Shown: positions 1 through 8,313 of the stretch, in pieces
Layout: every line of letters starts with the position of its first letter
Numbering within the stretch: position 1 is the first letter of the stretch
Assembly (NCBI GenBank): GCA_022846095.1
Contig: AP025583.1
Span: forward strand, 620,001-684,000
Length of the DNA stretch: 64,000 nucleotides
Direction of reading: 5' to 3'
Source: Oscillospiraceae bacterium
GTDB taxonomy: Bacteria > Bacillota > Clostridia > Oscillospirales > Oscillospiraceae
The notes under the pieces: generated by a model
What the model saw: only the letters and a program-made list of their open reading frames with translations
The model's database searches: none
Told to the model about the DNA's origin: nothing
Translations under genes and position numbers: made by a program

Positions 1-2
1 AG

Positions 3-2171
3 AACATGCTCTTCCTGGTCATCGCCGTGGCCAACACGGTCATCGGCATCGTGCAGCAGATCCGCTCCAAGCGCACGGTGGACAAGCTCAGCCTGCTCTC
101 CGCCCCCCGGTGCGGCGTGGTGCGGGACGGGAACCTGATCTCCGTGCCCAGCGCCCAGCTGGTGCGGGACGACATCGCCCAGTTCGCCGCCGGGGACCAG
201 ATCCCCGCCGACGCGGAGGTGGTGGAGGGCTCCGCCCAGCTCAACGAGGCCCTCATCACCGGCGAGGCCGACGCCATCGAAAAGGGGCCGGGGGACAGCC
301 TGCTCTCGGGCAGCTTCGTGGTGGCGGGCAGGTGCCGGGCGCGGCTGACCCACGTGGGGGCCGACTCCTACGCCGCCCGCCTGACCCTGGAGGCCAAGCG
401 GGACGTGAAGGTGGGCCGCAGCGAGATGATGGCCTCCCTGGACAAGCTGATCCGCATCATCGGCATCCTGCTGCTGCCCATCGGGATCACCCTGTTCGTC
501 AAGCAGCACTTCTTTCTGGACCAGGGCGTGCGGCAGGCGGTGGTGTCCACCGTGGCCGCCCTGATCGGCATGATCCCCGAGGGGCTCTACCTGCTCACCA
601 GCGTGGCCCTGGCGGTGGGGGTCATCCGCCTGGCCCGGCGCAAGGTGCTGGCCCAGGAGCTGAGCTGCATCGAGACGCTGGCCCGGGTGGACGTACTGTG
701 CGTGGACAAGACGGGCACCATCACCGAGCCGCGTATGGAGGTGGGGGAGGTGCTGCCCCTGGACGCCGAGCGCTGCCCCGAGGCGGCGGTGACCGCCGCC
801 CTGAACGCCTTCTACAAGGCCGTGGATGACGACAACGACACCGCCCGCGCCATGAAGGCCCGCTTCCGCGGCCCCTCCAACTGGCGCGCGGCGCGCACCG
901 TGCCCTTCACCTCGGCCACCAAGTGGAGCGCCGCGGTGTTCCCCGGCCACGGCGCCTACGTGGTGGGCGCCCCGGAGTTCGTGATGGGGGAGCGCTACGC
1001 CGAGCTGAGGGAGCGGGTGGAGCCGTACTCCGCCAAGGGCTGCCGGGTGCTGCTGGCGGCGGGCTACGACGGGGTGCCCGGGCCCAAGGGGCTGGACCCC
1101 GGAGCCGTGCGCCCCATGGCCCTGGTGCTGCTGTCCAACCGCATCCGGCCGGAGGCCCCCAAGACCTTCCGCTACTTTGCCCAGCAGGGGGTGGCCGTGA
1201 AGGTCATCTCGGGGGACAACCCCCTCACGGTGTCCGAGGTGGCCGCCCAGGCGGGCATTGAGCACGCCGGGGACTACGTGGACGCGGCCGCCCTCAAAAC
1301 CGGGGCCGAGCTGGAGCAGGCGGCCCGGCGGTACACCGTGTTCGGCCGGGTGACCCCGGACCAGAAGCGCAGGCTGGTGCGCGCGCTCCAGAAGGCGGGG
1401 CACACCGTGGCCATGACGGGGGACGGCGTGAACGACGTGCTGGCCCTCAAGGACGCGGACTGCGGCATCGCCATGGCCTCGGGCAGCGACGCGGCCTGCC
1501 ACGCGGCCCAGCTGGTGCTGCTCAACTCCGACTTCTCCGCCATGCCCCACGTGGTGGACGAGGGGCGGCGGGTCATCAACAACATCGAGCGGGCTGCCTC
1601 CCTCTTCCTGGTGAAGAATATCTTCTCCTTCTTCCTGGCCTTCATTACTCTGTTCACCATCGTGGCCTACCCCTTCGAACCCATCCAGCTCTCCCTGGTG
1701 GGGGGGCTGACCATCGGGGCCCCCGCGTTCTTTTTGGCTCTGGAGCCCAACCACAGCCTGGTGCGGGGGCGGTTTATGCACAACGTGCTCAAGGCCGCCT
1801 TCCCCGGCGGGCTGACGGATCTGGTGATTATCCTTCTGGCGGAGCTGTTCGCCTTCGCCTTCGGGTTCAGCGCGGCGGAGCTGTCCACCCTGTGCACCCT
1901 GCTGATGGCCTTCATCGGCCTGCTGATCCTCTTCCAGGTGTGCAAGCCCTTCGATGTGCAGCGCAAGCTCGTCTGGGGCGCCATGGCGGCGCTGATCGTG
2001 GGGGCGGTGCTGCTGCTGCCGGGGCTGTTCTCCCTGGCGCCCCTCACCCTCCAGACCGCCCTGGTGCTCTTCGTGCTCATGCTGCTGGCCTACCCCGTGC
2101 TCATGTTCATGACCCAGCTGTTTGAGCTGGGCAGCGCCGCCGCCCGGAAAAAGAAGGGCGCGGACGCATAA
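3..2171 (+). CDS. P-type ATPase, CtpE-like (5' truncated by window edge)
   Basis: Cation-pumping P-type ATPase of the inner membrane. The reading frame is open to the window edge, so the N-terminus, including the first membrane helices, is missing. Visible in order: actuator domain with TGEAD (about visible residues 85-89), a membrane pair containing PEGLYLLTS, the phosphorylation motif DKTGT (Asp codon 705-707), the hinge motif TGDGVNDVLALKDAD (about residue 473), and a C-terminal block of about six hydrophobic helices. PEGL-LLTS followed by a basic stretch and QELSCIE resembles CtpE-type pumps more than SERCA-type PEGLPA pumps. CtpE is linked to calcium uptake in mycobacteria; ion specificity here is an inference. 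The C-terminus is basic (RKKKGADA). Confidence 0.85.
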   Translation, partial: NMLFLVIAVANTVIGIVQQIRSKRTVDKLSLLSAPRCGVVRDGNLISVPSAQLVRDDIAQFAAGDQIPADAEVVEGSAQLNEALITGEADAIEKGPGDSLLSGSFVVAGRCRARLTHVGADSYAARLTLEAKRDVKVGRSEMMASLDKLIRIIGILLLPIGITLFVKQHFFLDQGVRQAVVSTVAALIGMIPEGLYLLTSVALAVGVIRLARRKVLAQELSCIETLARVDVLCVDKTGTITEPRMEVGEVLPLDAERCPEAAVTAALNAFYKAVDDDNDTARAMKARFRGPSNWRAARTVPFTSATKWSAAVFPGHGAYVVGAPEFVMGERYAELRERVEPYSAKGCRVLLAAGYDGVPGPKGLDPGAVRPMALVLLSNRIRPEAPKTFRYFAQQGVAVKVISGDNPLTVSEVAAQAGIEHAGDYVDAAALKTGAELEQAARRYTVFGRVTPDQKRRLVRALQKAGHTVAMTGDGVNDVLALKDADCGIAMASGSDAACHAAQLVLLNSDFSAMPHVVDEGRRVINNIERAASLFLVKNIFSFFLAFITLFTIVAYPFEPIQLSLVGGLTIGAPAFFLALEPNHSLVRGRFMHNVLKAAFPGGLTDLVIILLAELFAFAFGFSAAELSTLCTLLMAFIGLLILFQVCKPFDVQRKLVWGAMAALIVGAVLLLPGLFSLAPLTLQTALVLFVLMLLAYPVLMFMTQLFELGSAAARKKKGADA

Positions 2172-2229
2172 GGCGTACTCGGCAAAATTGAAACTATGCT
2201 TTGACTACAAACAAAGTGGGGGAATAAAA

Positions 2230-3423
2230 ATGAGATTTGAAGCCACAAGGAATCTCGCGTTTGTCATGGCTCTTATAACGCTAACATTAACAGCTTGCTC
2301 ACACGGAGCGAAGCTGAACGACACAACCACAACTCCTCTACCGTCAGTACCGGGAGCGATAACTTCAGCAGAGCCATCACAATCACCAAATAGTACGACG
2401 GCAGATAGTATCTCGTCATTAAAACCATACGCAGATATACGTGGTGGAATTTTCACTGGAGATAATGTACTGTCACCTAGCGAATACAAAGTGGAGGATA
2501 TGCACACATATCAATTCAATGAGCATACTGTTTTTACAGGCAACGAAACGCTTCAGCAAGAAATTATGGAAAATGGCAAAAACCCCGGACTTGGCATACG
2601 CGCTTTGCACGGGAGGGGTATCACTGGAGAGGGCGTATCGGTAGCGATTATGGACGAGCCTATTTTTTTAGAATCGCCTGAGTTTTCGGACAGAATCGCG
2701 GATTACTATGAGTGTTATGGTGTTGATTCGCAAGGAGGTATGCACGGCAACGCTGTTACCAGCATATTGGCGGGAAAGACCTGCGGCGTTGCTCCCGGCG
2801 TGAAGGTTTATTACGTCGCGGCACCTTCGGGGTCTTCTGATTCAGCTTATTGGGCGGATGGCCTGAACTGGATTATTGATAAGAATGAAACCCTGCCAGA
2901 AAACGAAAAAATACGTTTGGTTTCGGCATCTGGAAATTTCTCTGGGCCTGAATGTAATTTTGAAAATCAGAAAAAGTGGGAAGATGCTGTTGCACGTGCG
3001 AAAGCGGCGGGAATTTTAGTCATTAGCTGTAGTGTGGGAACGGATACTCACTTTACATCGGGGGGATATTACGATTACGCCGACCCTGATAATATTCAAA
3101 ACGCGCGCAATGGTTGGTGGAATTATGGACAAAGCGAGCCAGAACCAACGCAAGAAGGAATTATTTCTGTACCCGTCAATTTTCGTACAACATTGGAGCA
3201 ATATGACAAAGGGGATTATTTTTTCCGTTATGCAGGACAGGGCGGTGAGAGCTGGGGCGTTCCCTATGCAGCTGGTGTGCTTGCGCTCGGATGGCAGATA
3301 AATCCCCAGCTAAGTCCAGATGAAATAAAAGAGCTTTTAATCGAGAGCGCCTACGAAAATAGATATGGTGAACGTATTATTTATCCCTCCGCGTTTGTTG
3401 AGATGGTAGAAAACACACTATAA
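2230..3423 (+). CDS. Subtilisin-like (S8) serine protease, predicted lipoprotein
   Basis: A 397-residue secreted S8-type protease. The start at 2230 follows GTGGGGGAATAAAA and begins a lipoprotein signal (hydrophobic stretch, then LTAC lipobox with Cys about 23). The catalytic triad is visible in subtilase order: Asp142 (VAIMDEP), His172 (GMHGNAV) and Ser341 (GGESWGVPYAAG), with an oxyanion Asn236 (SASGNFSG). The usual GTSMA around Ser is changed to GESWG, so this is a divergent but apparently intact enzyme. The linker after the lipobox is Thr/Pro/Ser rich. Base composition is clearly more AT-rich than both neighbours, which suggests transfer. It stands alone; target and role are unknown. Confidence 0.8.
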   Translation: MRFEATRNLAFVMALITLTLTACSHGAKLNDTTTTPLPSVPGAITSAEPSQSPNSTTADSISSLKPYADIRGGIFTGDNVLSPSEYKVEDMHTYQFNEHTVFTGNETLQQEIMENGKNPGLGIRALHGRGITGEGVSVAIMDEPIFLESPEFSDRIADYYECYGVDSQGGMHGNAVTSILAGKTCGVAPGVKVYYVAAPSGSSDSAYWADGLNWIIDKNETLPENEKIRLVSASGNFSGPECNFENQKKWEDAVARAKAAGILVISCSVGTDTHFTSGGYYDYADPDNIQNARNGWWNYGQSEPEPTQEGIISVPVNFRTTLEQYDKGDYFFRYAGQGGESWGVPYAAGVLALGWQINPQLSPDEIKELLIESAYENRYGERIIYPSAFVEMVENTL

Positions 3424-3530
3424 TGACTCAATGAAAAAGCGAACTCCAGTATGTGTGAAGCGCCCACTGCTCACCATGTCTATTGGGGCGGCTGTGCGTC
3501 CGTTGGACGCTGGTGTATGAACCGGACATT

Positions 3531-3559
3531 TTTATAGCTGAGTGGAACTCAGCTATAAA
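3531..3559. repeat. 13-bp inverted repeat downstream of subtilase
   Basis: Arms TTTATAGCTGAGT and its exact complement are separated by GGA. No T-tract follows on either strand, so it is not a textbook terminator. It abuts the stronger hairpin at 3557-3593. Confidence 0.5.
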
Positions 3560-3593
3560 AAACGCCCCGCAGGCGTCGCCTGCGGGGCGTTTT
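3557..3593. terminator. Bidirectional intrinsic terminator
   Basis: GC-rich perfect hairpin (AACGCCCCGCAGGCG paired with its complement, 2-nt loop) flanked by A-run on the left and TTTT on the right, so it can stop transcription from both sides. It separates the convergent subtilase and anti-sigma genes. Confidence 0.85.
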
Positions 3594-3599
3594 ACAGAT

Positions 3600-4448
3600 T
3601 TAGGGGGTCAGGATGACCAGGCCGTACTCCGCCTCCGGGTCGATCCCCTCGCCGCTCTCGTCGAGGGCGGCGCCGTCATAGCTGCCGGCCAGGGCCTGGA
3701 AGTCGGCGGCGGGGAGGTAGTAGTGCAGGCCGTCCTCCGCCTGGGCGGAGAAGTAGGCGTCCAGCGCCGGGGCGTCCTGGGACGGGAGGGTCAGCACGCC
3801 GCACACCGTGCCGGGCAGGGTATCCGCGGTGATCCGCTTGGTGGTGGTAAAAGGGGCCACCACGGTGTCCTGTCCCTCGGACTGGGGGGAGGGCGCGGGG
3901 ACGGGGGCGGGCGTGGGCATGGCCCCGCCCAGCTCCGGCTGCGCCTGGCCGCTCCCGGCGTCCTCGGACACGGCCTCGGAGGGGTCCGCCACCTGGGCGG
4001 CGGCCTCCGGGGCGCAGGATCCGGCGGGGGCGGGAGCGGAGTAGACCCCCCTGGGGGCCGCGCCCCCCGCGGCCATGGGCGCGGCGTTGGTGCCGCCCGC
4101 GCTGCCCGTGCTGTGCAGAAGTCCGCCGCCCAGCAGGGCCAGGGCCAGCACGGCGGCGATGGAGCCCCAGGCCCGCCAGCTGGGGCGGCGTTTTTTGGGC
4201 GCCGGGAGGGGGACGACCTGCTCCCGCGCCACGGCGGCCATAATCTTGTCCTTTAAATCCGCCGGGGGCGGGACCTCCTCTGCCCCGTCCAGGGCGGCGT
4301 GGATCTCCTCCAGGTCGGCCAGAAGTGCCCCGCAGGCCGGGCACTGGGCCAGATGGGCCTCCAGCGCCGCCTCCCCGTCGGGGCTCAGCGCGCCGTCCAG
4401 CCTGGCGCTGATGAGCTCCAGGGCCTCGTCGCAGGTAATGCTGTTCAT
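3600..4448 (-). CDS. Anti-sigma factor with zf-HC2 domain
   Basis: A 282-residue single-pass membrane protein, predicted partner of the adjacent ECF sigma factor. The N-terminus carries the zinc-finger pattern His32-x3-Cys36-x2-Cys39 (HLAQCPAC), typical of ZAS-type anti-sigma domains. A hydrophobic segment at about residues 93-113 follows a basic KKRR, and the outer part is rich in Ala/Pro/Gly. I chose the ATG at 4448 because it is preceded by AAAGGAGGTGTCCCGC; the in-frame GTG nine bases upstream lies inside that ribosome binding site. The gene begins 25 bp after the sigma factor, so the two are probably co-transcribed. The signal sensed by the outer domain is unknown. Confidence 0.85.
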   Translation of the reverse strand: MNSITCDEALELISARLDGALSPDGEAALEAHLAQCPACGALLADLEEIHAALDGAEEVPPPADLKDKIMAAVAREQVVPLPAPKKRRPSWRAWGSIAAVLALALLGGGLLHSTGSAGGTNAAPMAAGGAAPRGVYSAPAPAGSCAPEAAAQVADPSEAVSEDAGSGQAQPELGGAMPTPAPVPAPSPQSEGQDTVVAPFTTTKRITADTLPGTVCGVLTLPSQDAPALDAYFSAQAEDGLHYYLPAADFQALAGSYDGAALDESGEGIDPEAEYGLVILTP

Positions 4449-4472
4449 GCGGGACACCTCCTTTCCAATTTG

Positions 4473-5075
4473 TTATTCCGTATGGTTGGACGCAGGGTGG
4501 GGCGAAAAGTTCCCTTCCGAAATCAGGTATTTTCGCAGGGCCAGCCTGGCCCGGGCGATGCGGGACTTGACGGTGCCCTCCTCCAGGGAGAGCAGCGCGC
4601 CGATCTCCGCGTAGGACAGGCCCTCCAGCTCCCGCAGCACCAGCACCTGCCGGTGCTCGCCGGACAGGGCGGCCAGCCCCCGGCGGACCGCGGCGGCGGC
4701 CTCCCGCTGCTCCAGGCGGCGCTCCGGGTTTTCCCGCTCGTCGGGGATCTCGGCCTGCCGCTCCTCCTCCTCCCCCTCCAGCGAGACGGTCATGGACAGG
4801 GCGCGCCGCCGTTTTTCCTTGCGCAAAAAGTCGATGCAGGCGTTGGAGGCCAGGCGGTAGAGCCAGGTGGAGAAGGCGCTTTCCCCCTGGAAGCGCCCCA
4901 GGCCCCGCCAGGCGTTGAGGAAGGCCTCCTGGGTCAGCTCCGCCGCGTCCTCCGGCGAGCCCGTCATGCGCAGGGCGAGGTTATAGATGCGGCCCTGGTT
5001 CTGCTCCACCAGATCGGCGAAGGCGTCCTGGTCCCCGCGCCTGGCGCGCTCCACCAGCGCGCGTTCCGTATCCAT
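4473..5075 (-). CDS. ECF-family RNA polymerase sigma factor
   Basis: 200 residues, normal length for a group 4 sigma factor. Region 2 lies at about residues 20-90 ([23 protein letters not shown], then the -10-binding segment with [18 protein letters not shown]). Region 4 lies at about 130-190 ([41 protein letters not shown]), a helix-turn-helix for -35 recognition. It lies directly upstream of a zf-HC2 anti-sigma gene, the classical SigW/RsiW-like arrangement. Such pairs usually autoregulate and respond to envelope stress; the regulon is not deducible here. Confidence 0.92.
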   Translation of the reverse strand: MDTERALVERARRGDQDAFADLVEQNQGRIYNLALRMTGSPEDAAELTQEAFLNAWRGLGRFQGESAFSTWLYRLASNACIDFLRKEKRRRALSMTVSLEGEEEERQAEIPDERENPERRLEQREAAAAVRRGLAALSGEHRQVLVLRELEGLSYAEIGALLSLEEGTVKSRIARARLALRKYLISEGNFSPHPASNHTE

Positions 5076-5117
5076 ACTTCCTCACCTGCCTTTTGCGGGG
5101 GGTATCCCCCCGCGACG

Positions 5118-6089
5118 TTAGTTTAAATCCCGCTTGATGCCCGCCGCGATGCGGTACACGTCGTCCAGCGTGGAGAGCTGGGAGATCTGCTCCTTGTAGT
5201 AGCCCGCGTAGGGCACGCCCTTCAGGTACCAGGAGAACTGCTTTCTGGCCTCCAGGCAGGCGATGTGCTCCCCCTTCTGGGCGGCGGCGCGCTCAAACTG
5301 CAAAACCGCCGTGTCCACCCGCTGGGCCAGGGGGGGCAGGGGCGGGATCTCGCGGCCGGCCAGCGCGGCGGCGGCCTGCTGGAAGAGCCAGGGGTTGCCG
5401 AAGCAGCCCCGGCCCACCATGGCCATGTCCGCGCCGGTGTAGCTCAGGATGCGCACGGCGGAGTGGGCGTCGAACACGTCGCCGTTGGCGATGACCGGCA
5501 CGGACACCGCCTCCTTCACCGCCTTGATATAGTCCCAGTTGGCGGTGCCCGCGTACATCTGCTTGCGGGTGCGGCCGTGGACGGCCACGGCGGACACACC
5601 GGCCCCCTCCATGGCCTTGGCAAACTCCACGCAGTTGATGGAGCCCTTGTCCCAGCCCAGGCGGAATTTGACGGTGACGGGCCTGCCGCCCGCGCCCCGG
5701 ACGGCCGCCTCCGCCACCCGCACCGCCTTGTCCGGGGTGCGCATCAGGCCGGAGCCGTCCCCGTTCTGGGCCACCTTGGGCACGGGGCAGCCCATGTTGA
5801 CGTCCAGCACGTCGGCCCCGGAGTACTCCAGGGCCAGCCCGGCGGCCTGCTCGATGCAGGCCTCGTCGCTGCCGAAGATCTGGGCGGCGGCGGGGTGCTC
5901 GTCCTCCCCGAGCTGGAGCAGGGGGAGGGATTTTTTGTCCTGATAGCACAGGGCCTTGGCGCTGACCATCTCGGTGATGGTGTACCCCGCGCCCAGGGCG
6001 CGGCAGATGCTGCGGAAGGCCAGGTCGGTGACCCCGGCCATGGGGGCCAGGGCCAGCCGGGAGGGGATGGTTACGCTGCCGATGTTCAC
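5118..6089 (-). CDS. dusB: tRNA-dihydrouridine synthase DusB
   Basis: FMN-dependent enzyme that reduces uridine to dihydrouridine in the tRNA D-loop. It is 323 residues with an N-terminal TIM barrel (LALAPMAGVTDLAFR at about 12-26), catalytic Cys101 in DVNMGCPVPK, the substrate/FMN segment VKFRLGW and the VHGRTRKQMYAG motif typical of DusB, followed by the small helical domain (LKGVPYAG). The predicted start is GTG at 6089, preceded by GAGGTAGCAGC. It is a single gene, separated from the sigma factor by about 40 bp and probably housekeeping. Confidence 0.93.
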   Translation of the reverse strand: MNIGSVTIPSRLALAPMAGVTDLAFRSICRALGAGYTITEMVSAKALCYQDKKSLPLLQLGEDEHPAAAQIFGSDEACIEQAAGLALEYSGADVLDVNMGCPVPKVAQNGDGSGLMRTPDKAVRVAEAAVRGAGGRPVTVKFRLGWDKGSINCVEFAKAMEGAGVSAVAVHGRTRKQMYAGTANWDYIKAVKEAVSVPVIANGDVFDAHSAVRILSYTGADMAMVGRGCFGNPWLFQQAAAALAGREIPPLPPLAQRVDTAVLQFERAAAQKGEHIACLEARKQFSWYLKGVPYAGYYKEQISQLSTLDDVYRIAAGIKRDLN

Positions 6090-6210
6090 GCTGCTACCTC
6101 GTTACTTTTAATTTCCGAATCATCATACCATAAAAGACAGGGGCGGGCAAGGTATGATTCCCGGCGCGCGGGGGGATACTGGGGACACAGTTGTGAAAGG
6201 AGCCATCGGT

Positions 6211-6375
6211 ATGGATCTGGAAAAGCGTATCTGCGACGTGTGCGGCTACATCTACGACCCGGAGGAGGGCGACCCCACCCAGGGCGTGGCCCCCGGCACC
6301 CCCTTTGACGAGCTGCCCGACGAGTGGGTCTGCCCCCTGTGCCACCTGGGCAAGGAAGTCTTCTCCAAGCTGTAG
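6211..6375 (+). CDS. Rubredoxin
   Basis: A 54-residue iron-sulfur electron carrier. The two knuckles CxxCGY ([14 protein letters not shown]) and [11 protein letters not shown] bind one iron, and PDEWVCPLC is the usual family signature. The ATG at 6211 follows GAAAGGAGCCATCGGT. Rubredoxins in anaerobic Clostridia feed oxygen- and peroxide-detoxifying enzymes; no such partner is adjacent, so the partner is unknown. A strong terminator follows immediately, so it is monocistronic. Confidence 0.95.
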   Translation: MDLEKRICDVCGYIYDPEEGDPTQGVAPGTPFDELPDEWVCPLCHLGKEVFSKL

Positions 6376-6378
6376 GCG

Positions 6379-6420
6379 AAAGCGCGGCGCCCCCTGTACC
6401 AGGGGGCGCCGCGCTTTTTA
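6379..6420 (+). terminator. Terminator after rubredoxin
   Basis: Perfect 17-bp hairpin (AAAGCGCGGCGCCCCCT with its complement, loop GTACC) followed by TTTT. Confidence 0.9.
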
Positions 6421-6707
6421 CGGGCAGGTGCAGCTTGGGGGGATAGGGCGGCGTGTCATTGCGAGGAGGCCCCGCGGGGCCGACGCGGCAATCCGTTTCC
6501 TTTTTAGAGGCCCGGCCTCCGGCGGCGGGATTCTTTGCTTGCAAAGAACCCCGGGAAGAAACAACCAGGGCTTCGACCCTGGACCCGGGGCCCGGCGGCG
6601 GTGCGGTTCAGGCAGCTTGCAAAACCTGAAAGCGATCAGGGCTCGGTTCGGCCTGGCACTTAAGGTGAATAGGGCTGCCTGGTTTAAGGTGGCTTCGCCC
6701 GGAATCA

Positions 6708-6732
6708 TCCAGGTGTCCCCCGGACACCTGGA
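6708..6732. repeat. Small palindrome, 11-bp arms with 3-nt loop
   Basis: TCCAGGTGTCC and its exact complement around CCC. It has the same design as the palindrome at 52963-52987 (arms ending in TGTCC around a G or C triplet), which suggests a dispersed short repeat family. Confidence 0.6.
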
Positions 6733-6833
6733 CCCTGCGGCACAGGACCCGCCCAGACTTGAAAGTAGTTGCGGTTCAACAGGTGCCTAAAAAGCCGCAC
6801 GTACTGCCATGCCTCCGTACAGCGCTTGGCATT

Positions 6834-6860
6834 CGTAGGGGCCGATGCCCTCATCGGCCC
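6834..6860 (-). repeat. Dispersed palindromic repeat (GGGCCGAT...ATCGGCCC)
   Basis: The minus strand reads GGGCCGATGAGGGCATCGGC followed by CCCTACG, one mismatch from the identical copies at 40847-40874 and 53167-53194. It always lies between genes. Confidence 0.75.
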
Positions 6861-6885
6861 GCTGCTCCAGGCCCGTACGCTTTCG

Positions 6886-8226
6886 CTATTTCGCGGTGTT
6901 GGAGGCGATAATGGCCGCGTCCCACACGCCGCCGAAGGGGGGCGAGTAGCACAGGTCCATAAAGCCGAACTCGTCCACGGTGAGCCCGGCGCGGATGGCG
7001 ATGGCGTAGTAGTTGGCCCGGGGCACCACGATGCCCTGGCCGCAGGTCTGGGCGCCCAGGATTTTGCGGGTCTTGGCGTCGTAGACCACCTTGACGACCA
7101 CCTTCTCCTTGCCGTAGTAGGAGGCGTAGGAGTTGCCGGTGATGGTGTTGGTCTTGAAGTCCAGCCCGGCCCGGGCCGCGTCCTCCTCGCTCAGGCCCAC
7201 CTTGGCCACGTCGGTGCCGAACAGGCGCATGGCGGTGCAGCCCACCAGGGCGAAGGGCTTGGGCTGCTTGCCGCCCAGCACGTCGGCGATGATACGGCCC
7301 TGCTTGTTGGCGTTGGTGCCCAGGGGGGTGTAGGTGTACTGGCCGGTGAGGAAGTGCTTCATCACCGAGCAGTCCCCGGCGGCGTAGACGTCGGGAATGC
7401 TGGTCTCCATTTTTTCGTTGACCAGGATGGCGCCGTTGGGGGCCTTCTCCACCCCGTCGATGAAGGCGGTGGCGGGGGCGATGCCCGCGCAGTTGAGCAC
7501 CATCTGGCAGGGGATGGAGGTCTTGGCCCCGTCCTTCTCCACCACGGCGGCGGTGACCTTGCCGTTTTCACTCTCTAACTCGGTGACCTTGGCGCCGGTG
7601 TACACCCGCACGCCGTTCTTTACCAGCTCGTCCTCCAGGCGCTGGGAGAACTCCGGGTCCAGGGGGGTGAGCACGCGGGGGGCCAGCTCCACCACCGAGA
7701 CGTTGGGGGCGTACTTTTTGCAGGCCTCCACCATCTCCAGGCCGATGAAGCCCGCGCCCACGATGACCACGTCGGTCACGCCGCCCGCCTGGAGGCGGCT
7801 CTTCACGGCGTTGCCGTCGTCCACGTCGCGCACCTGGCACAGGCCGTCCAGCTCCCGGTCAAAGGGGGGGAACTTCTTCACGTCGGCCCCGGAGCCGATG
7901 ATCAGCTTGTCGTAGGGCGCGTCGAACTCCTCGCCGGAGTCCAGGTTCTTCACGTGCACGGTCTTGCCGGCGGTATCCACGCCTGTGACCTCGTGGTGCA
8001 CCTTGACGGTGATGCCGCTCTCGGCGAACTGCTCGGGGCGGCGCTCCACCAGCTCGGCCTCGGTCTTGATGTGGTCGGACACGTAGAAGGGCAGGCCGCA
8101 GGCGCCGTAGCTTACCGCGCCGCCCTTGGCGTAGCACACGATGTCTACGCCGTCCCTCAGGTTGCGCTTGAGCTTGGCGGCGGCGGACATGCCGGCGGCC
8201 ACGCCGCCGATTACCACTACTTGCAT
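6886..8226 (-). CDS. CoA-disulfide reductase / NADH oxidase-like flavoprotein
   Basis: A 446-residue pyridine-nucleotide-disulfide oxidoreductase with one redox cysteine. The N-terminal FAD-binding motif is VVIGGVAAGMSAAAKLKR, redox Cys43 sits in SYGACGLPFYV exactly where CoA-disulfide reductase has it, the NAD-binding motif is VVIVGAGFIGLEMVE (about residues 152-166), and the second FAD motif is DVYAAGDC. There is no rhodanese extension. It is the last gene of the ridA/cysteine-desulfidase operon, 87 bp after the transporter; that gap holds an imperfect hairpin near 8253-8284. In that setting it could reduce CoA disulfide, persulfide or cystine-derived disulfides with NAD(P)H; the substrate is inferred only. 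Confidence 0.85.
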   Translation of the reverse strand: MQVVVIGGVAAGMSAAAKLKRNLRDGVDIVCYAKGGAVSYGACGLPFYVSDHIKTEAELVERRPEQFAESGITVKVHHEVTGVDTAGKTVHVKNLDSGEEFDAPYDKLIIGSGADVKKFPPFDRELDGLCQVRDVDDGNAVKSRLQAGGVTDVVIVGAGFIGLEMVEACKKYAPNVSVVELAPRVLTPLDPEFSQRLEDELVKNGVRVYTGAKVTELESENGKVTAAVVEKDGAKTSIPCQMVLNCAGIAPATAFIDGVEKAPNGAILVNEKMETSIPDVYAAGDCSVMKHFLTGQYTYTPLGTNANKQGRIIADVLGGKQPKPFALVGCTAMRLFGTDVAKVGLSEEDAARAGLDFKTNTITGNSYASYYGKEKVVVKVVYDAKTRKILGAQTCGQGIVVPRANYYAIAIRAGLTVDEFGFMDLCYSPPFGGVWDAAIIASNTAK

Positions 8227-8313
8227 ATCGATCCTCCTGTCGTAGAAGTTGAGCGGGGCGCCCCGGAATACCGGAGCGCCCCGGCCCGTGGAAGGGATGC
8301 GTCCCGCCCGGAC

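Larger units (their letters stand above)
6421..6885. other. Gene-free repeat-rich spacer
   Basis: Nothing here resembles a conserved protein; open frames on both strands lack ribosome binding sites. It contains a CATTGCGAGGAGGC...GGCAATCCG segment of a kind common between genes in Clostridia, the hairpin at 6708-6732 and the palindromic repeat at 6834-6860, both of which have relatives elsewhere in the window. It looks like an accumulation of small non-coding repeats between two convergent transcription units. Confidence 0.6.
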
